Of a DNA stretch of 48,244 bases, positions 31,089 to 39,377 are shown piece by piece (position 1 is the first letter of the stretch; each line of letters begins with the position of its first letter). Source of the stretch: an uncultured Bacteroidales bacterium (GTDB lineage: Bacteria; Bacteroidota; Bacteroidia; Bacteroidales; Bacteroidaceae); assembly GCA_902802265.1 (NCBI GenBank), contig CADCLN010000021.1:1-48244 (forward strand). The letters run 5' to 3'. Under the pieces are notes generated by a model. It did not search any database and had not been told where the DNA came from. It saw only the letters and a list, made by a program, of their open reading frames with translations. A program made the translations under genes and the position numbers.

Positions 31089-32939
31089 TTACTTATTTAT
31101 AATCTCTGTGAACGCATCGACCAGTTCGCTGACCACGAAGGGTTGGCCCTTCACTTGGTTGAACTTATACGGTGTGAAGTTGTCAACCTTCATGCGGAGC
31201 CAGCCAGCAAGCTGTCCCATGTTCTGTTCGGCAACCACCACTTTGGGGTATTTACCAAGGACGGCTGCGGTGTTCTTGGGCAGGGGGTTGATGAACTTGA
31301 AGTGAGCAAGGGCTACCTTCTTTCCAGCCTTGCGGAGTTCGTCCATGGCAGCGTGGAGGTGTCCATAAGTTCCACCAAAACCGACGATGAGGAGGTCGGC
31401 ATCGTCTTTGTCGCCCAGCACTTCGAGGTCGGGTACGGGAATCTTGTCAACCTTTTCCTGACGCAAGTGTGTCATCAGGTTATGGTTTTCGGGGTCTGTC
31501 GAGATAGCACCCGTCTTGTTGTCCTTCTCCAATCCGCCGAGGATGTGCTGGAAACCTTCACGACCAGGTACAGCCCAATAGCGTACCCCTGTTTCAGGAT
31601 TGCGGAGGTAAGGTGCCCATGAACCTTTCAATTCCTCAGGAACATAAGGAGGATTAATGGCAGGATAGTCTGCTAGGTTGGGCAATTTGAAGGCTGCTGA
31701 ACCATTGGCCACGTAGGCATCGGTCATCAGGATGACGGGCGTCATGTGTTCCAAAGCCATCTTGCTGGCAGCATACGCCGCATCAAAACAGTCGGTGGGT
31801 GAGGTGGCAGCTATGACGGGCATGGGGCTTTCTCCGTTTCGTCCGAAGAGAGCCTGCAAGAGGTCTGTCTGCTCGGACTTTGTAGGAAGACCTGTTGCCG
31901 GACCACCACGTTGTACGTCGAGTACGACAAGCGGCAACTCCATGATGACTGCCAGATTCATGGCTTCGCTCTTCAGGCAAATGCCTGGACCAGAAGTGGA
32001 AGTGACAGCCAAAGCACCGGCAAAGGAAGCGCCTACAGCAGAAGAGCAGCCAGCAATTTCGTCTTCACACTGCACGGTGGTTACACCCAGCGATTTGTGC
32101 TTGCTCAGTTCGTGCAGCACATCGGTAGCGGGTGTAATAGGATAAGAACCCAAATAAAGTTTCAGTCCGGCTTTTTCTGCAGCAGCAATGAAACCATAGG
32201 CTGTAGCCTTGTTGCCGGTGATGTCCATATAGCGGCCAGGCACTTTGTTCTTGGTTTCAATGCGATAGACGTTGGCAACCGAGCTGTGGGTATTATGTCC
32301 GTAGTCGTAGCCAGCCTGTATCACCTTGATGTTGGCTTCGGCCACGCCTGGTTTCTTGGCAAATTTCTCTTTGAGGAAGTTGAAGGCAATATCGAGATCG
32401 CGGTCGAAGAGCCAGCAGACCAAACCCAGTGCAAACATATTGCGGCACTTGAGCATGGCTTTCACATCCATTCCGCTGTCGACGAGACAATCCTTCACCA
32501 TCTGTGTGATAGGACAAGCAATGACGCGGTCGGGGTCGATACCCATTTCGCCCAGATAATCTTCAGTGGCAAAGGCAGCCTTCTTCAGGTCGGCAGCCTG
32601 GAATGAATCTGTGTCGATGATGATGGCTGCACCTGGCTTGGCATACTTGTACTGTGTCTTGAGTGCAGCAGCATTCATGGCCACCAACACATCACACTTG
32701 TCGCCTGGGGTATAAACCATGTCGGCACCGATGTGTACCTGGAATCCGCTCACACCCGTCAGCGATCCTTGTGGGGCACGGATGTCGGCGGGATAATCGG
32801 GAAATGTACTGATACTGTTACCTACAGTAGCTGAAACTGTAGAAAAAATGTTTCCGGCGAGCTGCATACCGTCGCCAGAGTCACCAGAAAAACGAACTGC
32901 CACTTCGGCCAGTTCTTTTACTTCTAATGTTTCTGCCAT
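31089..32939 (-). CDS. korA: 2-oxoglutarate (2-oxoacid):ferredoxin oxidoreductase, fused gamma-alpha subunit
   Basis: 616 residues from the ATG at 32939 (MAETLEVKELAEV); the longer frame to 32999 would reach back to the promoter. Residues 10-190 form the gamma-type domain (VAVRFSGDSGDGMQLAGN, FPDYPADIRAP, GVSGFQVHIG). The alpha domain follows with GNKATAYGFIAAAEKAGLKLYLGSYPITPATD, CEDEIAGCSSAVGASFAGA and VVLDVQRGGPATGLPTKSEQ. Late in the protein, VGFGGTYGHLHAAMDELRKAGKKVA belongs to the transketolase-C-like part. It works with KorB. A full promoter lies upstream. Confidence 0.94.
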   Translation of the reverse strand: MAETLEVKELAEVAVRFSGDSGDGMQLAGNIFSTVSATVGNSISTFPDYPADIRAPQGSLTGVSGFQVHIGADMVYTPGDKCDVLVAMNAAALKTQYKYAKPGAAIIIDTDSFQAADLKKAAFATEDYLGEMGIDPDRVIACPITQMVKDCLVDSGMDVKAMLKCRNMFALGLVCWLFDRDLDIAFNFLKEKFAKKPGVAEANIKVIQAGYDYGHNTHSSVANVYRIETKNKVPGRYMDITGNKATAYGFIAAAEKAGLKLYLGSYPITPATDVLHELSKHKSLGVTTVQCEDEIAGCSSAVGASFAGALAVTSTSGPGICLKSEAMNLAVIMELPLVVLDVQRGGPATGLPTKSEQTDLLQALFGRNGESPMPVIAATSPTDCFDAAYAASKMALEHMTPVILMTDAYVANGSAAFKLPNLADYPAINPPYVPEELKGSWAPYLRNPETGVRYWAVPGREGFQHILGGLEKDNKTGAISTDPENHNLMTHLRQEKVDKIPVPDLEVLGDKDDADLLIVGFGGTYGHLHAAMDELRKAGKKVALAHFKFINPLPKNTAAVLGKYPKVVVAEQNMGQLAGWLRMKVDNFTPYKFNQVKGQPFVVSELVDAFTEIINK

Positions 32940-32969
32940 ATTATTTGAGTTTATTACGTTTTTGCGCTG

Positions 32970-33000
32970 CAAAGTTCCGAAAACTTTACAAAATGACAAA
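32970..33000 (-). promoter_or_regulatory. Promoter of korA
   Basis: On the minus strand TTTG (33000-32997) and GAACTTTG (32977-32970) are 19 nt apart; the -7 box deviates from TAnnTTTG in the first base. The ATG is at 32939, a leader of about 24 nt. Confidence 0.7.
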
Positions 33001-33072
33001 ATAAAAGCCCCATTATTTGGCTTTATGCTTAAAAAAAGAGGTAAAACGGCAACATTTTGTACCGTTTTACCT

Positions 33073-33606
33073 TTATTGGATTATCATTTGTTTGGCAAAC
33101 TCCCATATCACCATGCCTGCCGTGGTGCTTACATTTAGCGAATGTTTTGTGCCGAATTGAGGAATTTCCAGACAACCGTCACACAGGTCAACGACCGCTT
33201 GCTTTACACCTTTTACTTCGTGTCCCAACACAATGGCATAGCCTCTCGCGGGATCTATCTGCAAATTCTGCAACATGGTTGAGCCTTCACACTGTTCTAT
33301 GCTATAAACAAAAAAGCCTTGTGCCTGCAAACTGCTTACAGCTTCTTCCGCCGTAGCGAAATGGTGCCACTCCACGGTTTCCTCTGCACCCAGTGCTGTT
33401 TTGTGGATTTCAGCGTGAGGAGGTTGTGCCGTAATGCCGCAGAGACAAATTTTCTCTATCCGAAAGGCATCCGCCGTGCGAAACACGCTACCTACATTAT
33501 ACATAGACCGCACATCGTCCAGCACGACTACCAGAGGCATTTTCTTCGAGGCTTTGAACTCTTCCACGTTCATGCGCCCCATTTCCGTTATCTTCAGTTT
33601 CCGCAT
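33073..33606 (-). CDS. TrmH/SpoU-family RNA 2'-O-methyltransferase
   Basis: 177 residues from the ATG at 33606 (MRKLKITEMGRMNVEEFK), the usual start of Bacteroidales homologues; an in-frame ATG at 33636 lies inside the upstream gene. SpoU knot motifs: motif 1 NVGSVFRTADAF, motif 2 IVLGHEVKGV, motif 3 IPQFGTKHSLNVSTTAGM. The enzyme methylates a ribose in tRNA or rRNA with S-adenosylmethionine; the target cannot be read from the sequence. It starts 17 nt after the end of the DUF4294 gene, in the same operon. Confidence 0.92.
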   Translation of the reverse strand: MRKLKITEMGRMNVEEFKASKKMPLVVVLDDVRSMYNVGSVFRTADAFRIEKICLCGITAQPPHAEIHKTALGAEETVEWHHFATAEEAVSSLQAQGFFVYSIEQCEGSTMLQNLQIDPARGYAIVLGHEVKGVKQAVVDLCDGCLEIPQFGTKHSLNVSTTAGMVIWEFAKQMIIQ

Positions 33607-33622
33607 TCCGTTTCTGTTTCCG

Positions 33623-34285
33623 CTACATTTGTCCACTTTCTATCAACAAGATAGCGCGTTCTGTCAAGCGGTCATCACATTCTGGGTCATACTCCTTCTT
33701 CAGGCTGGCACCAAACAGACTGGCAAACGCATTGTAGAAACCAGCCTTGAAACCACCCATGTAAGTTTTAATCAACTGATAGCTGGTCATGTCACACTGG
33801 CGGTCGATGAGCTTAATCAGCAATTTGCCTTGCGAAAAGGTCAGTTTCTTCAGCTTCGGGTAATACTGCGCCTTCAACTCCTTCTCCGACTTCTTCAGGT
33901 AAGCATCCTTTTCCTTCTTCGTCGGCAGCGAATCCAGGTGTGCAATCGTCCGATTCACCACTCCCTGAATTTCCACCGCAATGGGGTACACCTTCTTTAT
34001 ATTATTGGCAATCTTGTAATACTTCTTTGCCTGACGAGCATTTTTAAACACAAGCTTCTGGAAAACATACACATCAGCAAACATGAAGCTGGGAATCATT
34101 TCCCCGCCATCCTCCACCATGCCTGTATAATACATGGCATGAGAAAAAATGGGCGCACCTGTCATGTCTTGGTTCGTCTGTTCATCGGCCACCACTTGTC
34201 CTTTTGCATTTTCCGCATAGACAATCAGCAGCAAAATCATTGCCCATTTTTGACTTTGTCGAGCTAAACGTTCACACTTTGCCAT
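33623..34285 (-). CDS. DUF4294 family protein
   Basis: 220 residues from the ATG at 34285. A longer reading from a TTG at 34309 would overlap the -7 box. A hydrophobic segment (MILLLIVYAENAKG) acts as a signal peptide. The core GEMIPSFMFADVYVFQKLVFKNARQAKKYYKIANNIKKVYPIA is the DUF4294 signature, with conserved helices and LIKLIDRQCDMTSYQLIKTYMGGFKAGFYN later. Function unknown; members are restricted to Bacteroidetes and probably act in the periplasm. It leads the two-gene operon with the methyltransferase. Confidence 0.85.
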   Translation of the reverse strand: MAKCERLARQSQKWAMILLLIVYAENAKGQVVADEQTNQDMTGAPIFSHAMYYTGMVEDGGEMIPSFMFADVYVFQKLVFKNARQAKKYYKIANNIKKVYPIAVEIQGVVNRTIAHLDSLPTKKEKDAYLKKSEKELKAQYYPKLKKLTFSQGKLLIKLIDRQCDMTSYQLIKTYMGGFKAGFYNAFASLFGASLKKEYDPECDDRLTERAILLIESGQM

Positions 34286-34306
34286 TAAAATGCTGATTTT
34301 GGGCTG

Positions 34307-34314
34307 CAAAATTA
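34307..34314 (-). promoter_or_regulatory. -7 promoter element of the DUF4294 operon
   Basis: TAATTTTG (34314-34307) fits TAnnTTTG and lies 22 nt before the ATG at 34285. No TTTG at the usual distance. Confidence 0.5.
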
Positions 34315-34389
34315 CGAAGAAAATTACTTTCGTCCCCCTTTTTCACATTTTATATCATTTTATTTCATACTTTTTACACCAAATTATAT

Positions 34390-34397
34390 TAACTTTG
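34390..34397 (+). promoter_or_regulatory. -7 promoter element of the LamG-like protein gene
   Basis: TAACTTTG fits TAnnTTTG; T-rich sequence but no TTTG at -33. The leader to the ATG at 34463 would be about 58 nt. It is divergent from the DUF4294 promoter. Confidence 0.55.
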
Positions 34398-34462
34398 CAG
34401 CCAATAATCATTTATAGAACCAACTAACACAATTTATTAACCCATTAACCTTTTTCATTTTT

Positions 34463-37400
34463 ATGAAGAAAATGACCACCCTTCTCAGTGTCATGACACT
34501 TGCCGTCACGGCAAATGCCCAGACCACACTGCCCCGTGCAGTCTGCACTTTCGATTTCGAAGGTGTAACCAGCGCTGCCGACCTCAACGCAGAACAGGTA
34601 GGCGAAGGAGCCTTCCCTACTTCCGCCGACGCCAACTTCGGCACTTACTACCAGAACAAGCCCACCGTTAAGGAATGGGGCAAACATGCCAACTACCTCA
34701 TCATCCCCACCGACGGATTCCAGAAGGCTCAAAGCAAAGCCTCCAACGAGTTTACCCTGGCTTTCTGGGTGAACGGCTATGTAGCCAATGCCAACATTCA
34801 GGCTGTCAACCACTACTTCAGCTCACTCATTTCAGCCTACGGTGCCAATTCCTACAAGACATGGAGCTGGCCCGTGTTCAATGTTCGCACGCGCGGCAAT
34901 CTGCAAATCAACTGTGACGGCTGGAGCGACTACACCAACGAAGAGAACGTCAATGCAGTCGTCAAGGAAGACAACAGCTGGATTCTGACCGCCCAGACCG
35001 AAAGTGGAGAAAACGACGAAGCCGGCAACCCCATCATGGTCGATACCGACTTTGATGCCAACTGGCACTACGTCGCCATCGTCTTCTCTGGCGTCAATGC
35101 CAAATACTACATCGACGGCACTATCTGGAACGAATGGAATGCCACCAACAACAACTACGACTTCCCCAACCACATGAAGCCCCTCGATGCCCTCTATCTG
35201 GGCGACGGATCATGCTGGGATTGGAACGACCCCGATGGTGCATACGCCTTCGACGACATCAACTTCTATGCCACAGCCCTCTCTGCCGACCAGATAGACC
35301 TCATCATGAACATCAAGCGAGGCAACATCGGTGACGAAGAACGGCTTGCCATTGCTCAGGAACAACTGCAAACCACCATCGACAACGCCAGCGAGTTCCA
35401 GGCCATGCTCTCCGACGAAGGCTTTGGCAGCATGGCTGACGAACTGGGCGACTATCTGATGGAAATCGACCCATACAGCTTTGACAACATCGAAGCCATC
35501 CAAGCACAGATGGCAGAAATCAGCGGCAAGCAAGACACTTACAACGCCGTCGTCGAAGCATTCAATGCAGCCCAGCTGACCCTCAGCAATTACTATGACT
35601 ATTGCACCAACACAGCTTTCAGCGGAGCCGACGACTTCAATGCGGCCATCGTTGCTGCCTCCCTGTCCATCGAAGACCCCACATCTCTCCAGACCATTGC
35701 CACAGCCATGGCATCCCTCGAAGCAGCAAAGGTCAGCTACATCTTCACGCAGCAGGGCGACGTCATCAACGTGAGCAAAGTCATCAGCGCACCGTGGTTT
35801 GTAGAAGAAACCTACGAACCCACGGTTGAAGAAGACGGCACACTCACCTTCCCCGCAGACGCAGCAAGCCACCTCTCCAGCAAAGGCTGGACCATTGCCA
35901 GCTCTGAAAACCTGAGAGGCGCATCCGACTGCACCGTCTATTTCACTAACGGACGCAGCACCGCCAACGTTTGGCACAACTCCACCATCGTCGGCGGACA
36001 GCTCTACGTAGAGCAGACCATCACCGGACTGCCAGCAGGCTACTACGAACTCAGTGCCGATATGTCTTCATCCTCCGAACCCACCGACAACCACCTCTAT
36101 GCCATCAGCGGTGGCATCACCCGCGTGTCAGAAACGCCAGCCAGCTTCGGTCCCTGGGTGTCGGGCGACGACACCAGCGGTTCGTGGACCACACTTACCA
36201 CCGACAAAGTGCTTGTAGGCACCGACGGCACACTCACCATCGGAGCATCCTCCACCACCGACGGCACCCAGTACAAAGGCTGGTTCTGCGTCACCAACTT
36301 CCAACTGAAATACTACGGAGAAACTTACGACATGAGCGAAGACGTGACGTTGAAAGCCGACGAAGTACACGAAGCCATCCAGCAACTCATCCTGGCAGGA
36401 GACAGACGGGACGCCGAGACAGCATTGGAAGAAATACTCAACTCCAACGCCATCGACTACCTGAAAGTCGCCGACCTTACCGACCTGCTGAAAGACATCA
36501 ACACCACCCTCGCTACAGAAACCGCCTTCACGGCCGCCCAGACCATCCAGGAACTTATCAGCAAAGAAACCAGCGAAGCCGTGAAAAAAGTTTACACACT
36601 GGCCTACAGCACCATAGAGACAGCCCTGGAGAGCCAGACTGCCACCGTAAGCATCCTGCCACAGCTGCAGACACTCTCCGCAGCCTATATCCAGCTGGCC
36701 GACGCCACACGTGCTGCCCTGAATTGGGGCACAGCCGAAGCCACAGCTGCTGCCGAGACAGTCACCGACGGACTCACAGCCGACGACACTCAGGCTGTTC
36801 TCGACAAGGCTGAAGCCCTCTTCGACATGATGAAAGCAAGCATCACCCAGTTTGAAGCCAGCGAAGAGAATCCAAAAGAAATCACCGCACTCATCGGCAA
36901 TCCATCTTTCGCAGGCGACCTCCACGATGCTTGGACCATCGAGGGAACTTACGCCGTACAGCAAGCCGAGATTGAATTCTACAACGTCAACTTCAACCTC
37001 AGCCAGACACTTACCCATATGCCAGCCGGCAAATATATGCTCACCGCATCGGGTTTCTACCGCGACGGCAACGACTATGCTGCCATCATCAGTAGATACC
37101 ACACCCCGTTAGACATTGACGGAAACAGCAACACCACGGCATACGACCCGAATGCCAACGCCTACCTCTATGCACAGGCAGGCACACGCCGAAGCAGCAG
37201 GTCGCTCGTCTCCATTGCCAGCGACTCGCTCGTTGTCGGTTCCGAGGAAGACGATAGCTACTTCGACTACTACGGCAACGAGAACCACATTGTTACCGAT
37301 TTCACCTGTCTCGACAATACCGCCGATCCAGCCGTTTACTACCCCTACTGGATGTGGAATGCCTACTACATGATTACTAACCGCGGCCTTTACGCCGGCA

Positions 37401-37642
37401 ACCAGCTTACCTTCAACCTTGTCAAGGAAGCCGACCTCACCATCGGCGTACAGAAACAGACCACCATCAGCGGCGACTGGACCCTCCTCGACAACTTCCG
37501 TCTCTACTACTTAGGAGCTTCCGACGAGAAACCCGTCACGGTGGAAGACATCACCAACCTGATTGACCGTTATCTGAACTCGGATGGTGAAATCACCCTG
37601 GAAGACATTACGAATTTGATTGACCAGTTCCTGGAACAATAA
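34463..37642 (+). CDS. Large secreted LamG-like protein with dockerin-like C-terminal repeats
   Basis: 1059 residues, signal peptide MKKMTTLLSVMTLAVTANA. Residues 25-290 resemble a LamG/concanavalin-like sandwich (FTLAFWVNGY, WHYVAIVFSGVNAKYYIDG, DALYLGDG, AFDDINFYATALSADQIDLIM). A helical region follows (about 295-430), then a beta domain (about 470-630) opened by APWFVEETYEPTVEEDG, a second helical region (640-810) and another beta domain (about 830-1020). The last 37 residues hold two short dockerin/EF-hand-like repeats (VTVEDITNLIDRYL and ITLEDITNLIDQFL around NSDGE). Likely a surface glycan-binding or adhesive protein. It is the largest gene here and is transcribed alone. Confidence 0.85.
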   Translation: MKKMTTLLSVMTLAVTANAQTTLPRAVCTFDFEGVTSAADLNAEQVGEGAFPTSADANFGTYYQNKPTVKEWGKHANYLIIPTDGFQKAQSKASNEFTLAFWVNGYVANANIQAVNHYFSSLISAYGANSYKTWSWPVFNVRTRGNLQINCDGWSDYTNEENVNAVVKEDNSWILTAQTESGENDEAGNPIMVDTDFDANWHYVAIVFSGVNAKYYIDGTIWNEWNATNNNYDFPNHMKPLDALYLGDGSCWDWNDPDGAYAFDDINFYATALSADQIDLIMNIKRGNIGDEERLAIAQEQLQTTIDNASEFQAMLSDEGFGSMADELGDYLMEIDPYSFDNIEAIQAQMAEISGKQDTYNAVVEAFNAAQLTLSNYYDYCTNTAFSGADDFNAAIVAASLSIEDPTSLQTIATAMASLEAAKVSYIFTQQGDVINVSKVISAPWFVEETYEPTVEEDGTLTFPADAASHLSSKGWTIASSENLRGASDCTVYFTNGRSTANVWHNSTIVGGQLYVEQTITGLPAGYYELSADMSSSSEPTDNHLYAISGGITRVSETPASFGPWVSGDDTSGSWTTLTTDKVLVGTDGTLTIGASSTTDGTQYKGWFCVTNFQLKYYGETYDMSEDVTLKADEVHEAIQQLILAGDRRDAETALEEILNSNAIDYLKVADLTDLLKDINTTLATETAFTAAQTIQELISKETSEAVKKVYTLAYSTIETALESQTATVSILPQLQTLSAAYIQLADATRAALNWGTAEATAAAETVTDGLTADDTQAVLDKAEALFDMMKASITQFEASEENPKEITALIGNPSFAGDLHDAWTIEGTYAVQQAEIEFYNVNFNLSQTLTHMPAGKYMLTASGFYRDGNDYAAIISRYHTPLDIDGNSNTTAYDPNANAYLYAQAGTRRSSRSLVSIASDSLVVGSEEDDSYFDYYGNENHIVTDFTCLDNTADPAVYYPYWMWNAYYMITNRGLYAGNQLTFNLVKEADLTIGVQKQTTISGDWTLLDNFRLYYLGASDEKPVTVEDITNLIDRYLNSDGEITLEDITNLIDQFLEQ

Positions 37643-37658
37643 AAAAACATTCTGAAAA

Positions 37659-37690
37659 TTTGCACAAACAAGGCAAAGTTCGTATCTTTG
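37659..37690 (+). promoter_or_regulatory. Promoter for a non-coding transcript
   Basis: TTTG (37659-37662) and TATCTTTG (37683-37690) are 20 nt apart, an exact Bacteroidetes promoter. The next 330 nt on this strand have no convincing open frame. The box also lies in an inverted repeat, GGCAAAG/CTTTGCC (37672-37692). Confidence 0.75.
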
Positions 37691-37696
37691 CCGCGC

Positions 37697-37950
37697 AAAA
37701 CATTTATTGCAATAGAGCAATAAGAAAAAAGTCTTAATCCCTGAGCCTCCCCAAGCGCATTGCAGGTCGATTCCGTAGTCGATGCCCAAGTTGGAGGACA
37801 GGGATTTTTCTATCCGAATGGTCTGTTTAGGTTTCCTAATTGTAGCCGGGGCGGTGCCATAGTTCTTTTTACTCCCCAGAAAAGCACCGAAGAAATAGAG
37901 GGCACAAAGAACCCATGCTTGTTCCTTGTGCCCTCTCCTCATAGTTTTTC
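37697..37950 (+). ncRNA. Structured non-coding RNA candidate, about 250 nt (6S-like size)
   Basis: A full promoter predicts a start near 37697. Helices that can be drawn: ATTGC/GCAAT (37705-37720); AATCCCTG (37737-37744) with CAGGGATT (37799-37806), enclosing CCTCC/GGAGG and GCATTG/CGATGC; CGGTGC with GCACCG; and a long 3' hairpin, GAGGGCACAAAGAAC (37898-37912) with GTTCCTTGTGCCCTC (37921-37935), followed by TTTTT at 37945. Open frames on both strands look random. The length and stem-rich layout would suit a 6S RNA of the Bacteroidales type, but I cannot confirm the family. Confidence 0.5.
37898..37949 (+). terminator. Hairpin and T tract ending the ncRNA candidate
   Basis: A 15-bp stem with one mismatch and an 8-nt loop; a run of five T comes about 10 nt after the stem rather than directly, so termination may be less sharp. 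Confidence 0.55.
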
Positions 37951-37967
37951 TGTTCCTTTGTCTATTT

Positions 37968-38112
37968 ACCCATGTATTTCTTCTTGCCCTATATGCCAGA
38001 AAACCGCTACCTCGGCTACGCCGAGCTAACGACTCATTTCCAAATACACATTAATCAATGTTGTAATGTCATTCAGTGTCAGCACCCCGTCGCCGTCAAG
38101 GTCGTAGGGGGA
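37968..38112. repeat. 145-bp duplicated segment, copy 1
   Basis: Nearly identical to 39233-39377. It covers the last 29 or so codons (dockerin-like tail) of the 344-residue protein and about 60 nt beyond its stop, including the small palindrome CTCGGCTACGCCGAG. The conserved downstream part shows the duplication was of DNA, not just of a protein domain. Confidence 0.92.
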
Positions 38113-39060
38113 AGGGGAAGGGGAAGGAGGGTTTTTGCATTCAAGCAGAATGTCTGTGCCAACTATCGTGTAGATGCCAGGCTTGAAGCCAGGCACTTTT
38201 ACATTTATGATGTCAGGATACGAACTATAACTGTCAAACATATCTGGCAAGTCATGCCATGTCAACCTGATGCGGTTGTTCTCTGTAAAACAAAAAAGAT
38301 AATGGTAATATCCTCGCATATTCAAACATCCTGTAATATGCAAAGTGTCATCAATGAATTCATAGGAAAGAGAATTCCCCTTTTCAAAAGGAAAAGTCTT
38401 GTCTGTTCCAAACCACAGAGTTTTCATGTATTCTTTGTTATGTATGGGTAAATAATATCCATCTGCACCTACCACCAAATAACAGACCGAACTTTCCGCT
38501 ATAGAATCTATACTGTTCATATTCAGAAATCCTGTATATAATGAACCTATCCCCTCTATCCATACATCTTTCTTCTCTGGATTTTTGATATTTTTGAATT
38601 TCAGCATCTTGTTTTTTGTTTTATAGTATGAGTATGGGTCACTAAAGACACATGTGTCACCTACATCTTCTACCTGCATTACCGTTCCGTCAAGCATGGT
38701 AAAGTTGTCGCCAACGTTCAAACCAAAATCCATCACCAAATCTTCTGTTGACTTCTCAGAAGACCACAGGTACACCCTGTTTGCTTCTTGGCAATAATAA
38801 AATTCATACTTTTCTCGGGAAGGCATTAGTTTTGTGACATCAAATTTTGTGTATGTTTTCCCATTAAAATCATTTTTGTAAGAAGTTCTTATTGCGACAG
38901 TCTGACCTATCATTCCGTTCTGTGTAAGATAGGTGGTTGTCCACCGATCCAAGTTGTCAATAGCAAAAAAATTATTACTTTGTGCCCTTGCAAGGCTTGC
39001 GAAAATTAAACAGACACAGAGTAAGAAACTGTGCTGCAGGGTGGAAATATAGTTTTTCAT
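38026..39060 (-). CDS. Secreted protein with dockerin-like tail (paralogue A)
   Basis: 344 residues with a signal peptide (HSFLLCVCLIFASLARAQ). The body is beta-rich, with a repeated WIEGIGSLYTGFLNM-type block and a late VPGFKPGIYTIVG strand. A PSPSPSP linker leads to DLDGDGVLTLNDITTLINVY, a calcium-loop dockerin/EF-hand-like tail. Its neighbour at 39291-40469 shares the order of blocks (DVWIEGIGS/DTWIEGVGS, IDDTLHITG/LKDTLHVTG, VPGF-PGIY/IPGFLPGTY) and an identical tail, so the two are paralogues. Function unknown; likely at the cell surface. The gene is more AT-rich than the flanking core genes. Confidence 0.85.
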   Translation of the reverse strand: MKNYISTLQHSFLLCVCLIFASLARAQSNNFFAIDNLDRWTTTYLTQNGMIGQTVAIRTSYKNDFNGKTYTKFDVTKLMPSREKYEFYYCQEANRVYLWSSEKSTEDLVMDFGLNVGDNFTMLDGTVMQVEDVGDTCVFSDPYSYYKTKNKMLKFKNIKNPEKKDVWIEGIGSLYTGFLNMNSIDSIAESSVCYLVVGADGYYLPIHNKEYMKTLWFGTDKTFPFEKGNSLSYEFIDDTLHITGCLNMRGYYHYLFCFTENNRIRLTWHDLPDMFDSYSSYPDIINVKVPGFKPGIYTIVGTDILLECKNPPSPSPSPYDLDGDGVLTLNDITTLINVYLEMSR

Positions 39061-39079
39061 TTTTATTATGTTTTGATGG

Positions 39080-39241
39080 CTAATGGCTGTTGATTTCTAC
39101 TTTTGAATTAGTTATCGTGGTGTTCGGTTGCAAAATCACGGTATCGCCTTCAAGTTTTACATTGGCATTCTGAATAATGACATCACCTGTAGGCTTTGTG
39201 GTTGTCACATTAGTTCCCACCAGGATTGTTTCACCCACGTA
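39080..39241 (-). pseudogene. Orphan 3' fragment of the C25-peptidase-like C-terminal domain
   Basis: Read on the minus strand from 39241, 53 codons open with YVGETILVGTNVTTTKPTGD and run on to VEINSH and TAG. They match the C-terminus of the protein at 40459-41061 (same first 20 residues, then diverging). DNA identity is near-complete over 39166-39241 versus 40551-40626. The match stops exactly where the 145-bp duplicated segment begins, so the fragment was cut by recombination and has no start of its own. Confidence 0.8.
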
Positions 39242-39377
39242 TTTCTTCTTGCCCTATATGCCCGAAAACCGCTACCTCGGCTACGCCGAGCTAACGACTC
39301 ATTTCCAAATACACATTAATCAATGTTGTAATGTCATTCAGTGTCAGCACCCCGTCGCCGTCGAGGTCGTAGGGAGA
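39233..39377. repeat. 145-bp duplicated segment, copy 2
   Basis: Partner of 37968-38112. It carries the tail of the 392-residue paralogue and the same downstream sequence, ending abruptly at ACCCACGTA where the orphan C25-domain fragment begins. Confidence 0.92.

Noticed and set aside
37511-37942. Minus-strand frame of 143 codons over the ncRNA candidate
   Set aside because: It overlaps the end of the LamG-like gene antisense, and its composition is not protein-like; the plus-strand promoter and helices are a better explanation.
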